DNA of 64,000 nucleotides, from contig JALPQD010000207.1 of NCBI GenBank assembly GCA_023101885.1, forward strand, positions 2,894,311 to 2,958,310, in the 5' to 3' direction. The stretch is from Typhlomys cinereus (taxonomy: Eukaryota; Chordata; Mammalia; Rodentia; Platacanthomyidae). The notes under the pieces were generated by a model. It did not search any database. It was given only the letters and a program-made list of their open reading frames with translations, and was not told the origin of the DNA. Position numbers and translations under genes: made by a program. Shown here in pieces: positions 11,283 through 22,034 of this stretch. How positions within the stretch are numbered: the stretch's first letter is position 1; the number at the start of each line of letters is the position of its first letter.

Positions 11283-11550
11283 TAATCTTTTTTTAATTTA
11301 TTTATTATTTATTCAATTGTGTGTGTGTATGTGTGTGTGTGTGTGTATGTAATTCAGGAACCACCATGGACGCCTCCACTTCCTCCTTGTTTTCTCTGCC
11401 CCGGGATTCACAGGCTCTGCCCTACCAGGACCAGAAACGCAGGCCGCCCCCGCTTCCGCCCAGCGTCTATACGTGGGGTCTAGGATCCGAACTCAGGACC
11501 TTCTGCCTGAAAGGCAGAGGCTTAACCTCTGCGCCACCTCTCCAGCTCCG
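11283..11550 (-). repeat. Young B2-like SINE
   Basis: The complete element reads on the minus strand from the head at 11550 (GGAGCTGGAGAGGTGGCGCA) through a B box (TGAGTTCGGATCC) to a GT/AC tail and an AT-rich end at 11283. The 16-bp target-site duplication ACTTTCAATTTTTTAA is perfect (11267-11282 and 11551-11566), so the insertion is fairly recent and L1-mediated. Retained CpGs in the body support youth. Confidence 0.9.
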
Positions 11551-11635
11551 ACTTTCAATTTTTTAAATTGTCCAGGTGTCTGGTTCTTTTAGTTTTGACC
11601 ATTTATATGCTACATTAATAAATATTTGAGTTTTA

Positions 11636-11830
11636 AATTTTTATATTTACTTATTTGTCTTGCGTCTGTGTGCACGCGTGTGCATGCACGCACATGCGTG
11701 CATGTGCTTGTTATTATGTACCTGTGGAAATCAGAGGAAAACTGGCAGAAATTGATTCTTTCCTTTAACTATAGGAGTCCTGGGCATCAAAATCCAGAGA
11801 CTTTTCACATTCAAGCTATCTTGACAATCC
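11636..11830 (-). repeat. Decayed B3-like SINE
   Basis: The block 'gtacctgtggaaatcagagg' followed by 'ggagtcctgggcatcaaa' on the plus strand is the reverse of the B3 body, next to a TG/CATG-rich tail at 11665-11705. The head is not clear. Confidence 0.45.
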
Positions 11831-12784
11831 ATATTCATTTTCATCTACAGAATAAAATCACCCAAAACTTTTGAATTGTTACATGCGTTTATACAAATGT
11901 ATGCTGTAATAGTCTGGTAATTAGGGAAACACTTAAGAAAAGTATTATTATATTAAATCAAAATATTTTCTGATATTGTCATTTATACAGTGATTAGATG
12001 CAGTTTCACTTGTATCACTCATCTAACCTCAAACAAGCTTTGGAACTCAACACTAAGTCTGCTCCTTAATGAACATATATTTTTAAAAATCAGCTCTCAA
12101 ATCTAATATTGGTCACAAACTATTATGTCTTCAGTTGCTTAAGATATGTATCAGTTAACAAAATAATCAAATTCTCAAAACTAAGCTTTATGCTGCACTG
12201 AAATTACCTTTGTCTTTATTTAAGTCATAGAATCCAAGTGGTACATGAATATACTTAGTAATTTTGAAAAGTTATCATGCAGTTCCTTAGAATTATATTC
12301 CATTTAAAAGACTTAATCTGATCACTTTTCAGTGTGTTTGGCACTGTAACTTTTTAATTCATTGAAGACATATTGCACACAATACAATAGACTGACGGCT
12401 ACAAGGTTTGATTGCCACGTCTTCTTAGGCACGTCAAGATTTCACTTATACCATGCATGTTATTTATTCTAGCCCATGGTATATATTATGATGGCATCAT
12501 AGCTGATTTTGCTAGTATATAGAATACTCTTGTTGCTATACTGCATTAGAAAAGTAGCTGCTATATTCCATCTTACAGTCGAGAATTTAACATTTTAAAC
12601 ATGCTTGAGCCATTTATGGAAGATATGAAAATACCAGTGAATTTATGTCTGGTTTCAGAAACTGAGTTACAGACATCTAACAAGTCAGATTTAATCCATT
12701 ATGTATTGCTTCTCTGCAGACATTAACAAGGGTTTAAAGATTAAGTCAAATGCAGAGCCATTGTGTGTTTGCTATTACAGTTTG
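11831..12784. other. Unannotated AT-rich DNA
   Basis: Almost 1 kb without a recognisable gene or repeat. Composition is uniformly AT-rich and CpG-poor. Confidence 0.4.
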
Positions 12785-13250
12785 TCTGCATGTTGCTGCT
12801 AAATCCATGACCAAACAGCTTAGGGGAGTAAGAAGTGTGTTCTTGCTCACACTTCTCCATTACAATTCATAATACAGCTTAGCAGGAGAGCTTATACCAA
12901 TACCAAGACCTGAGGGAACTGGCCAGACCGTATCCACAGGGATCGCTGAGAGAGGAGCAACCCTCACTTGCTGGACTTGAAGTCTGTCCAAGTGTGCAAA
13001 CTTCTGAACCAGCTCCCTCCAGCTTCTCCATATGCCAAGGGAATGGCTCTACTCACCATGAGTTGCTTCTTTCTACATCAATCACACATTCTTTCTCCTG
13101 CAGACTTGTTTAGAGTTTGCTTTAATTACCAGTTTTTCATAGATTTGACAAGAACTCAGGCTTCAATTGTCAAGTTGACACCTATATATCTAACGAGTAT
13201 ATTGGTTAGCCATGTGAAGTTAACCAAATTTCTTAACTCTTAGCCAGAAC
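12785..13250. repeat. LTR-like interspersed repeat
   Basis: Blocks 'ccatgaccaaacagctta', 'gtgttcttgctcacacttctcc', 'gcaggagagcttatacca', 'gagggaactggccagacc' and 'attgtcaagttgaca' are shared with 38345-38735, 48324-48623 and 50805-51225. The same arrangement occurs in a widespread mouse repeat. A 91-codon frame at 12968-13243 lies inside it and is not a gene. Confidence 0.6.
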
Positions 13251-13439
13251 ACATGCTACTCTCAAATGACAGTATTAAAATGCAATGTTCCTAAAATCCA
13301 TATGGACACAAAAGATTCACAACGCAAACCATCTGGATCCAAAAGTACAGAGCTAAAGATACATGACATTCCATGAGTTCAAAATCAAAGGTTATAGTCA
13401 AAGTAACCACATACTTGAATAGGAACAGACTCAGCCATA

Positions 13440-14019
13440 TAACCTAGAATAAATCCAGGTAATTGGGGTTGGAGGATTTTCAAAAAAGATGCCAAAAATG
13501 TGCATTAAGAAGAAGGAAGTTAGACTCATATCAAATCAATCACTGAAAATAAACAAAATAAAATAAAAACTTAAATGCAAGGCTTGAAATCACTAATTCA
13601 AAGGAAGATTCTCATGTCATTGAGAGCAGTGATTTCTGATATGACCTAAAAAACACAGGTAATATAACAAATATATGAAAAGAGCAATACAATAAAATTA
13701 AAGGCTTTTGAACAAGATAATATAATGAAAAGACAGCCCACCAAAAACTAAGAAAAATATTTGGCATATCCAACAAGAAATTAATAACTCAAAATTTATA
13801 AAGAACACAAGCAATTTAGTAACAAGAGAATAAATAAATTGATTTAAAATTAATTAAAGATATATATAAAGAGATGTTTCTAAAAATAGCATATGAATGG
13901 TCAAATGATATGTCAAAAAATGCCCAATATCAGTAATCAACTTCAAGTTTATTCAAATCCAAAGAATGAAATATGCTGTACAACTGTTAAGATAGTCATC
14001 ATCAAAAACATGAAAAATA
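13440..14019 (+). repeat. Old LINE-1 ORF2 fragment (5' side of a nested pair)
   Basis: The plus-strand text follows the L1 ORF2 C-terminal region: 'aaacttaaatgcaaggcttgaaa', 'ctcatgtcattgagagcagtgat', 'gcttttgaacaagataatataa' and 'ggtcaaatgatatgtcaaaaaatgc'. It breaks at the target site of the full-length L1 and resumes at 20642, so the young L1 landed inside this old one in the same orientation. Confidence 0.7.
14004..14019 (+). repeat. Target-site duplication, left copy
   Basis: The 16-mer AAAAACATGAAAAATA is repeated exactly at 20626-20641. It brackets the full-length L1 and defines its limits. Confidence 0.93.
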
Positions 14020-14643
14020 GTCCTTTTCACCCCACCCTGCTCCCCTGGTTGGGACGCGCGCATGCGGTCCAGCCAGTCCTCACCCCGCGACTCAAGGTAA
14101 GCCCCGGCCGGGCCCGCCCACCAGAACCCCAGGTCAGCCCAAAGGGACCCGGCTCGACTCCCGCCATCCAGACGGAGCCTGCACAGGGCCGAGGGACGAG
14201 GAGGACCTCCCCCTGCGCCCGGGCCCCGCCCCAGCTGCCCTCGGGTTAAATAGCTCCACGCAGACGCCCCCATCCTCCCATTCTCCACCCCGCTCCTAGC
14301 TAAGTCTCCGCCCGCGCCCGCGCCCGCCCACCAGGACCCCAGGTCAGCCCAAAGGGACCCGGCTCCGACACCCACCATCCAGCAGGAGCCCCGCTCAGGG
14401 CCGAGGGACGAGGAGGACCTCCCCCTGCGCCCGGGCCCCGCCCCAGCTGCCCTCCTGTTAAATAGCTCCAAGCCGACGCCCCCATCCTCCCATTCCCCAC
14501 TCTGCTCGGCTGGTCGGGACGCACCCGCGGTCCAGCCGGGCCTCATCCGTGACCTAGGTAAGCTCTGTCCATGCCCACCCCCAGAACCCAGGCCAAATAA
14601 TTCAGTTTAGTGAAATTGAAAGATCTTAAGAGTTAAAACGACA
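14020..14643 (+). promoter_or_regulatory. LINE-1 5' UTR with tandem monomers
   Basis: CpG-rich, GC-rich DNA stands out sharply from its AT-rich surroundings. It holds direct repeats. The block at 14113-14289 recurs at 14323-14500 (offset about 210 bp), and the block at 14038-14102 recurs at 14501-14565, so there are two monomers and part of a third. This is the architecture of rodent L1 promoters (as in the A, Tf and Gf types). Each shared block has a 'gttaaatagctcca' motif (14245-14258 and 14457-14470). Consensus-like splice donors GGTAAGC occur at 14096 and 14557. A minus-strand open frame of 197 codons covers most of it (13953-14546). Promoter activity is inferred from the family. Confidence 0.85.
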
Positions 14644-15701
14644 ATGCCAAAGTGCAAATCCATGAGAAGCAACACTCAAGTAAACAAATTTCCCACTGAA
14701 GAAATTAATCCCATAATGTTAGACTCCAACCAGAACAAACCCGCGGAAAAAGGCCAAGAAAGCCTGACCCAGGATAACGACTTTCAAAATATGATCATTA
14801 CCATGTTCAATACTATGAAAGAAGAAATCAGGAGGAATTACATAATCGAATCAATCGCTTTGAGGAGGAACACAACAGACATTTGGAGGAGTTGAGAAAA
14901 ACAGTGCAAGAAAAAAAAACTGGCATAGAGCAGTTAAAACAGACTCAAGCAGAGTTTGAAACTGAGCTACAAGACAAGTTATCTTCAACCCAGAACACCA
15001 CAGAGAGTCTTATCAACAGAACTAATGAAGCAGAAAACAGAATTTCAGACCTTGAAGATAAAGTGGGAGTACTAACCAGCTCAATGGAAGAGGTTGTTAA
15101 AGCCAAAAAGATACTTGAGAGAAATATCCAAGAGATATGGGACACCCTGAAGAAGCCTAACATGCGTATTCATGGAATACCAGAGCAAGAATCTCAAAAT
15201 ACCACCCCTGAGGAAATTTTTCAAACGACCATCAAGGAAAACTTTCCTCATATAAAAAAAAAGAGGCCCATCCATATACAAGAGGCATTCCGCAACCCAA
15301 ACAGATACGACCAAAACAGAAGCACCCCACGGCAAATAATAGTTAAAACACTCCACATTCAAGATAAAGAACTGGTGCTGAGAGCTTCAAGGGAGAAAAA
15401 ACAAGTCACTTTTAAAAGTAAACCTATTAAAATAACAAATGACTTCTCAGTCGAAAGAGTAAAAGCAAGAAAAGCTTGGAGAGACATACTTCAAGTATTG
15501 AATGAGCAAAAATGTCAACGCAGGCTGACATACCCTGCAAAACTATCAGTCATGATCGAGGGAGAAAGAAAAACTTTCCAGCACAAAGACAACTTGAAGG
15601 GATACATGTCCACCAAACCAGGCCTTCAAAAAATGCTAGAAATGATACTCAAGCGTGAAGAAAAAAACAGGCATATCCAGGAGAACAGAAGGCAAATATA
15701 A
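14644..15701 (+). pseudogene. LINE-1 ORF1 (RNA-binding chaperone), frameshifted
   Basis: In the family, ORF1p is a trimeric RNA-binding protein of the L1 RNP. The reading frame starts MPKCKSMRSN at 14644. It is knocked out of frame near 14831-14840, where similarity moves from frame 1 to the frame that reads '...RINRFEEEHNRHLEELRKT' and continues to the stop at 15701. The second part (about 280 residues) shows a heptad-rich coiled coil (ENRISDLEDKV), the RRM start (MRIHGIPEQE) and a C-terminal domain with basic and aromatic residues. Total length is about 352 codons, close to family length. One frameshift is the only major lesion I see. Confidence 0.88.
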
Positions 15702-15751
15702 CACCATTAAAAGCGAAGCAATATACTTATAAAAACTACTAAACATAATAA
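15702..15751 (+). other. ORF1-ORF2 spacer of LINE-1
   Basis: A 50-bp AT-rich linker between the ORF1 stop and the ORF2 start, as is usual for rodent L1, where ORF2 is translated by reinitiation or internal entry. Confidence 0.75.
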
Positions 15752-18700
15752 ATGTCTGGAATTAAAAATAGTTTCTCCATTATAACACTAAATGTTAATG
15801 GGATTAATTTACCGATCAAGAGACACAGATTACAAACTTGGATTAAAAATCACAATCCATTAATCTGCTGCCTGCAGGAAACCCATCTCACCAAAAAAGA
15901 TAGGCATGCTCTAAAAATAAAAGGCTGGTCAACAATTCTACAAGCAAATGGAAGCGGAAAAAAGGCAGGGGCAGCCATTATGCTATCAGACAAAGTGGAC
16001 TTCAAACCAAAGAAAATTATAAGAGACACGGAAGGACATTTTAGTCACAGGTACAATTCACCAGGAAGACTTCACAATACTGAACATACATGCACCCAAT
16101 ACGGGTCCCTCCATATTCATTAAGAAAACCCTACAGCGTCTAAAGCAAGAAATCAACCCCCAAACGATAATTCTTGGGGACTTCAACACCGCCCTCTCAA
16201 CATGGGATAGATCAACAGGTCAAAAGCTTAACAGAGACACTTTGGAACTTAATCAAACCCTGAAAGAAATGGACCTTACAGATCTCTATCGAACTTTTCA
16301 TCCACGTACCAAAGAATACACATTTTTCTCAGCAGCACACGGAACTTTCTCCAAAATAGATCACATATTGGGCCACAAAACGAATCTACACATATACATG
16401 AAAGTTGAAATTCTAACCTATGCCCTATCAGACCACCACGGCCTAAAGCTGGACATCCACAACACATCAAACAAGAGAAAATACACTAACTCCTGGAAAC
16501 TTAACAATATGATGCTGAATGAGAACTGGATTCAGGAAGAAATTAAAAAGGAAATTCAAGATTTCCTGAAAGTGAATTATAACGAAAATACAACTTACCA
16601 AAATCTCTGGGACACAATGAAAGCTGTTCTAAGAGGTAAGTTCACAGCTCTTAATGCCTACATCAAAAAAATGGAAACATCAGAAATAAACAACAATTCA
16701 GCTTAAAGCTTTAGAGAAACTAGAGCAATCTGATCCCAAAAGTAGTAGAAGAGAGTAGATTAACAAAATAAGGGGAGAAATATCTGAAATCGAGATTAAG
16801 AAAACGATAGAAAAAATCAACCAGTCAAAAAGCTGGTTCTTTGAAAAAATCAATAAGATTGATACACCCTAGCTAAGTTAACCAAAAGCAGGGAGAGAGA
16901 AAACCCAAATTAACAAAATTAGAAGTGAACATGGAGTTATCACTACTGATACTCAAGAAATCCAGAGAATTATAACATCATATTTCAAAAACTTATACTC
17001 TGTGAAGTTTGACAACACAAAAGAGATGGATGAATTTCTAAGTAAACACAACTTACCTAAATTGAATCAGGAAGTTGTGAATTATTTAAATAGTCCTATA
17101 ACATATAAGGAAATTGAGAAAGTAATCTTGAATCTTCCCATCAAAAAATGTCCTGGACCAGATGGATTCAGCACAGAGTTCTACCAGACATTTAAGGAGT
17201 TAATAATACCAATACTCCTTAAACTGTTCCATCAAATAGCAAAGGAAGGAACACTACCAAATTCCTTCTGTGAAGTTAATATCATTTTAATCCCAAAACC
17301 TAATAAAGACTCACTTAAAAAAGAAAACTATAGGCCGATCTCTCTGATGAACACAGACACAAAGATTCTCAACAAAGTTTTAGCAAATCGGATTCAAAAA
17401 CATATAAAAAAGATTATTCACGGGGACCAAGTAGGCTTCATCCCCGGCACACAAGGTTGGTTCAACATACGCAAATCAATAAATGTAATTCATCATACAA
17501 ACCAGTCCAAAGTCCAAAACCACATGATACTCTCGATAGATGCAGAAAAAGCTTTTGACAAGATCCAACAGCCTTTTATGATCAAAACGCTAGAGACAGT
17601 AGGAATGGAAGGAACCTTTATCAATATAATAAAAGCTTTATATAACAAGCCCACAGCAATGGGGAACAATTGGAAGCATTCCCACTTCGATCAGGAACTA
17701 GACAAGGCTGTCCACTCTCACCACTTCTATTCAATATTGTACTTGAAATCTTAGCTGAAGCCATAAGACAAGAAAGGGACATAAGAGGGATTCAAATCGG
17801 CAAGAAAGAAGTCAAACTATCCCTATTTGCAGATGACATGATCTTATACCTGAGTGATCCCAAAAACTCCACCAGGAAGCTCCTGGAACTAATTGAGAAG
17901 TTCAGCAGGGTACAGGCAGGATACAAAATAAATGTGCAAAAATCAGAGGCCTTCCTATGTGCCCAGAATGAAAGAAGTGAAAAAGCCTTGAGAGAAACCA
18001 TCCCATTCACTATAACCCCTAAAAAATGAAATACCTTGGTATAAACCTAACCAAGGGGGTAAAAGACCTTTACAATGAAAACTTTAAAACCTTAAAGAAA
18101 GAAATTGCAGAAGACACCAGAAAGTAGAAAGACCTCCCATGTTCCTGGATTTGCAGAATCAACATCGTAAAAATGATCATCCTACCAAAGGCAATATACA
18201 GATTCAATGGTATACCAATTAAAATCCCAAAGCAATTCTTTAAAGAAGTTGACCAAACAATCTCAAAATTCATATGGAGGCACAAAAGACCCAGGATAGC
18301 AAAGACAATCCTGAGTAACAAAAACACTGCTGGAGGTATTACCATACCGAACCTTAGTCTATATTACAAATCCATAGTTATAAAAACAGCCTGGAACTGG
18401 CTCCAAAATAGACACACAAATCATTGGATAAGTACTGAAGACCCAGATATAAGCCCACAAAATTACAGCCATTTGGTCTTTGACAAAGGGGCCCAAAGAA
18501 TCCAATGGAAAAAGAACAGCATCTTCAACAAATGGTGCTGGCAAAACTGGATCTCCACATGCAGAAGATGAAAGCTGGACCCGTACTTGTCACCATGTAG
18601 AAGACTTAATTCCAAATGTATCAAGGACCTTGATATAAGGCCAGAGACTCTAAAAACCATAGTTGAAAGGATAGGGAACTCCCTTGAGCTGATTGGGCTA

Positions 18701-19555
18701 GGCCAACATTTCCTAAACAGACATCCAATGGCACAGTCACTGCTACCAACTCTCAACAGTTGGGATCTTGTGAAATTAAAGAGCTTCTGTTCAGATAAAG
18801 AGATTGTAACATGAGCTCAAAGGCAACCCACAGAATGGGAGAAAATCTTCACTAACTACATATCTGATAGAGCTCTACTGTCCAGAGTGCACAAAGAACT
18901 TAGAAAAGTAAACACCAAGGAAACTAATGGTCCAATTAAAAAATGGGCCCTGGAACTTAAAAAAAACTTTACTAGGGATGAAATTAAAATGTCTAACAAA
19001 TATCTTTAAAAATGCTCCACTTCCTTAGCCATCAGGGAAATGCAAATCAAAACTTCCCTGAGATATCATCTCACCCCGGTCAGGATGGCAAAAATCCACA
19101 ACACAAACAACAACAAATGCTGGAGACGATGTGGAGAAATGGGAACTCTCCTACATTGCTGGTGGGAGTGCAGGCTCATACAGCCACTCTGGTGAGCCGT
19201 CTGGAGATTCTTAAAGAAATTAAAGATTGAAATGCCATATGACCCTGCGATTCCACTTTTGGGTAAAACCCCCCATATAGCAGAGGTTCACCTCAATAGC
19301 ACAAGCACGACCATGTTCATAGCAGCACTGTTTACAATAGCAAAGACATGGAATCAACCCAAATGTCCAACAGTTGACTAGTGGATAAGGAAACTGTGTT
19401 ACATCTATACAATGGAGTACTACTCAGCCATCAAAAATGATGAATTACTGGAATTTGCCGGGAAATTGATGTCATTAGAAAGAATTATATTAAGTGAAGT
19501 ATCCCACACCCAGAAAATTAAGCACCATATGTACTCCCTCATAGGTGGCTCCTAA
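15752..19555 (+). pseudogene. LINE-1 ORF2 (endonuclease/reverse transcriptase), multiply broken
   Basis: The family protein nicks DNA and reverse-transcribes L1 RNA. Visible in order: endonuclease motifs ITLNVNGIN and LQETHL (15780-15895), GDFNTAL (about 16178), [10 protein letters not shown] (about 16430); then RT motifs GPDGFSTEF (17155), NYRPISLMN (17325), [12 protein letters not shown] (17535), [15 protein letters not shown] (17693) and FADDMILYL (17826); then the C-terminal Cys motif [18 protein letters not shown] (about 19119). Lesions: frameshift near 16045; stop at 16704 followed by clustered stops to about 16875; frameshift near 17660; loss of an A in a run near 18021 giving TGA; stops at 18127, 18813, 19006 and 19193; frameshift near 18540. 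It is inactive. Confidence 0.92.
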
Positions 19556-20625
19556 TAACAAACCCACCCAGCCCACCTTGAGACACTCATAGGTAAATCT
19601 ATGTATTACCTACAGTAATTGCAAGGATTATGAACAGGAGGGATGGGGTTGGAGGGCCACACCAGAAACAAGGAGAGAAGTGACCATGTTACAGTAGAGA
19701 AAATAGGCCTCCATCAAGGACTGCAAGAAAGTAATGTGACACCTAGTTAAGTTCACAATTCGTTCCTGATCATTTACAACTAAGGGTGTATGAACTCACC
19801 AGAAGGGGAGGACATATAGTCCGGCAGATTAAAAAATAACCATTTTGCAAATGGGTGATTGACCCCTCCCATTGCCTTAAGCCATATGACCCTGCGATTT
19901 CAATTTTGGGTATAAGTATTACATCTACCCTTGAATGTGCTCTTATAATAAGACTCCAGTTTAACAGCTTTCTGTCTCTGGCCAGGGGGTGACGTACAGT
20001 GCCGTTCACGATGGAGTGAAGGGCATTACAGGAGCAACAAAACTGCAAAAGAAAATCAACGAACCACAATCCAGAACTTCAGAGACTCTATATCAACCAC
20101 CTAGAACTAGGCCAGACTAATCTCTCCCAATCCTGAAGCTCAGGGACATTTGCGGAAGAGGGGGTGGTAAGAGTGTAAGAGCAAAAGGATGGGAGGAGCA
20201 ATGATTTGCAAGATACTCCACACAAGTTAGGGCCGAAGCAATCATAATTGGACTTTGCATGCCCGGCGCAATGTCCAACACACTATTGACCTCACAAAGT
20301 CTAGCATCTGCTAAAGGCACCAAGATCCTTGGAGGCAAGGGATTGACAGCCACAGTAGTGTTCCTATGCTTAAGGGGAACACAGGAAGGGGTTCAGGGAA
20401 ATGCCTCTGCGTCCTTGTACGTCATCAGAGAGGAGGGCCCAGAGGAGAGTCAGCCATTCACAAGAAAGGACTCTGGGAATCTGGGTGGGAGGCACGGGGG
20501 GATGGGGTGGGAGGGGTGAGGGGAGGGGGAGCAGGGGGTTCGGGGGGGAGGAGGAGGGAGCGAGGGAACTGGTGTACCTATTAAGTTTGTATGAGCTGAA
20601 ATAATAATAAAAATGTATTATATAA
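19556..20625 (+). repeat. LINE-1 3' UTR with G-rich polypurine tract
   Basis: About 1.07 kb follow the ORF2 stop. A G-rich block (20478-20570) with several GGGG runs precedes the A-rich end, a conserved trait of mammalian L1 3' UTRs with quadruplex potential. The terminal sequence carries AATAATAATAAAAATG-type text. A 32-bp piece at 19881-19912 is a near-copy (30/32) of ORF2 at 19234-19265 and is absent from the matching place in the other copies here. Confidence 0.85.
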
Positions 20626-20641
20626 AAAAACATGAAAAATA
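20626..20641 (+). repeat. Target-site duplication, right copy
   Basis: An exact match to 14004-14019. It marks the 3' limit of the full-length L1, the A-rich tail of which merges with it. Confidence 0.93.
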
Positions 20642-20770
20642 AGTGGTAGAAAATATATGAGCTAAAGGAAACACATTCACGTACTTACTGGGATTACAGA
20701 TTAATGCAACTATTGTCAGAAACAAAATATTTACAGAAATACAGCTTATCTCCTCCTGTACACTTCCCCA
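20642..20770 (+). repeat. Old LINE-1 ORF2 fragment (3' side of a nested pair)
   Basis: The text 'agtggtagaaaatatatgag', 'cgtacttactgggattacag' and 'attaatgcaactattg' continues the L1 ORF2 order interrupted at 14019: the Cys-motif region, then the 'tggtgggattgtagattagtgcaactattg' block of old L1s. Confidence 0.65.
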
Positions 20771-21042
20771 TGTTAACGCTTTTTACTTTTATAGAGTATA
20801 TTTAGTATAATGATGAGCTAGTGTCCACAGATGCTTACTAACTAAAATCATAGTTTACATTAACATCACTGTGTCATACTTATTTCTAGCATTTACATGA
20901 CTGTTTGATCCAGGAGAAAAACAGTGTGTGGGGGGAGATCAGAGAAACATAGACAGAGAGAAAATGAGAAGAGGAAGAAGAAGCAATAAGTGTATTTTTA
21001 GTTCTCATTATTAAAAGTCAGCTCATTTTAGAAAGAAACTGG
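20771..21042. other. Unannotated DNA
   Basis: Short AT-rich interval. Nothing recognised. Confidence 0.4.
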
Positions 21043-21150
21043 CCTGTTATGGTGGATGCATACTTGTAAACTCAGCAATTAGGAAGTTGAGGTAGGAAAA
21101 CTGATAATTAAAGGCCAGCCTGGAAAACATAGTTTGAACATTTCAGAAAG
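21043..21150 (+). repeat. B1 SINE (7SL-derived), diverged
   Basis: 'ggcctgttatggtggatgc', 'aactcagcaattaggaagttgagg' and 'aaaggccagcctggaaaacat' follow the B1 layout. The tail continues into a GA microsatellite. Confidence 0.7.
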
Positions 21151-21154
21151 AGAG

Positions 21155-21212
<58 letters not shown>

Positions 21213-21319
21213 AGTTCTAACCTTTCTAATTCCTTGTCTGATACTTGCAATAGATGAAAATAGCTTTGTTCAAAAAGGAATGAAAGAAAACAAACATTGA
21301 CTTCTCTAAAAGAAACAGC

Positions 21320-21351
<32 letters not shown>

Positions 21352-21362
21352 AAGAGAGAGAT
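21149..21362 (+). repeat. (GA)n microsatellite split by a 96-bp segment
   Basis: GA repeats at 21149-21213 and 21317-21362 flank a non-repetitive 96-bp piece (21214-21309) that has a second copy at 22035-22130. Confidence 0.9.
21214..21309 (+). repeat. 96-bp local direct duplication, copy A
   Basis: By eye it aligns with 22035-22130 over 96 bases without gaps and with 7 differences. It begins 'gttctaacctttct' and ends 'gacttctctaa'. It sits inside a GA microsatellite. Confidence 0.9.
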
Positions 21363-22034
21363 CCAAGCAGACAAGCAAATCATGTTGATAATGAAAGGTT
21401 ATGCAAAAGCAGACATGGAAGCCAATCCTTAAAATTTTGTCATAATTATGATGTCTTTAAATCTTGATTTATTTTTATTGGCACTAATTAACTTACATGC
21501 TAAGTTTTAAAGCTTTTATTGATTAGCAGAACATACAACCCAGATTAGAGACTAAAATGAGCAGCACTGACATTTTAGTTAACTGGGTACGTATCACTGT
21601 GCTGTCACTTTACTTATGGGAGGCCCTACTAAATTATTTCTAAGACTATAAAAATAATGGTCACAGTAATAAAGTTAATATTTCTCTACATATTTTTGCT
21701 ATACTCCCTCATTTAAGAGTAGAAAAATTTACTATGTGGGTACATTTTCTGCATGGATTTACTCAGTCTTAGAGATCTTTTACTGCAACAAGCTCTAACT
21801 TGACAAGAAAGTGTTTCATTTACTCTAAGCAGCATTTGATACAAACTTTGTGTCTTTCTGGAATCTCTTAACACCTGGAGAATAGATGTATGGAACTTTT
21901 CATTGGTACTGGAAAGTACCATCTTCAGGTAAACGCATTTGTGAAATGTGTACTTACTTTTTTCTTTTGATCAACAATGATAACAATAGCAATATGAAAA
22001 GTAAGAATAAGAACAATAATACCTGTCTGCTCAA
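21363..22034. other. Unannotated DNA
   Basis: AT-rich interval between the two 96-bp copies. No gene or known repeat is seen. Confidence 0.4.

Larger units (their letters stand above)
14020..20625 (+). mobile_element. Full-length LINE-1, decayed
   Basis: The element is 6606 bp long with the complete L1 order: a GC-rich 5' UTR (14020-14643), ORF1 (14644-15701), a 50-bp spacer, ORF2 (15752-19555), and a 3' UTR with a G-rich polypurine block and an A-rich end (19556-20625). It is bounded by a perfect 16-bp duplication. Both frames carry frameshifts and stops, so this copy cannot make functional proteins. The perfect TSD and retained 5' UTR CpGs mean it is not ancient. Three further L1 3' ends of the same family lie in the window, at 1300-2112, 31137-33478 and 48634-50114. 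Confidence 0.95.

Noticed and set aside
13953..14546. Antisense 197-codon frame as a host gene
   Set aside because: It lies in the CpG-rich L1 5' UTR, repeats with the monomers, and extends at its end into old L1 DNA. Kept only as an L1-associated finding.
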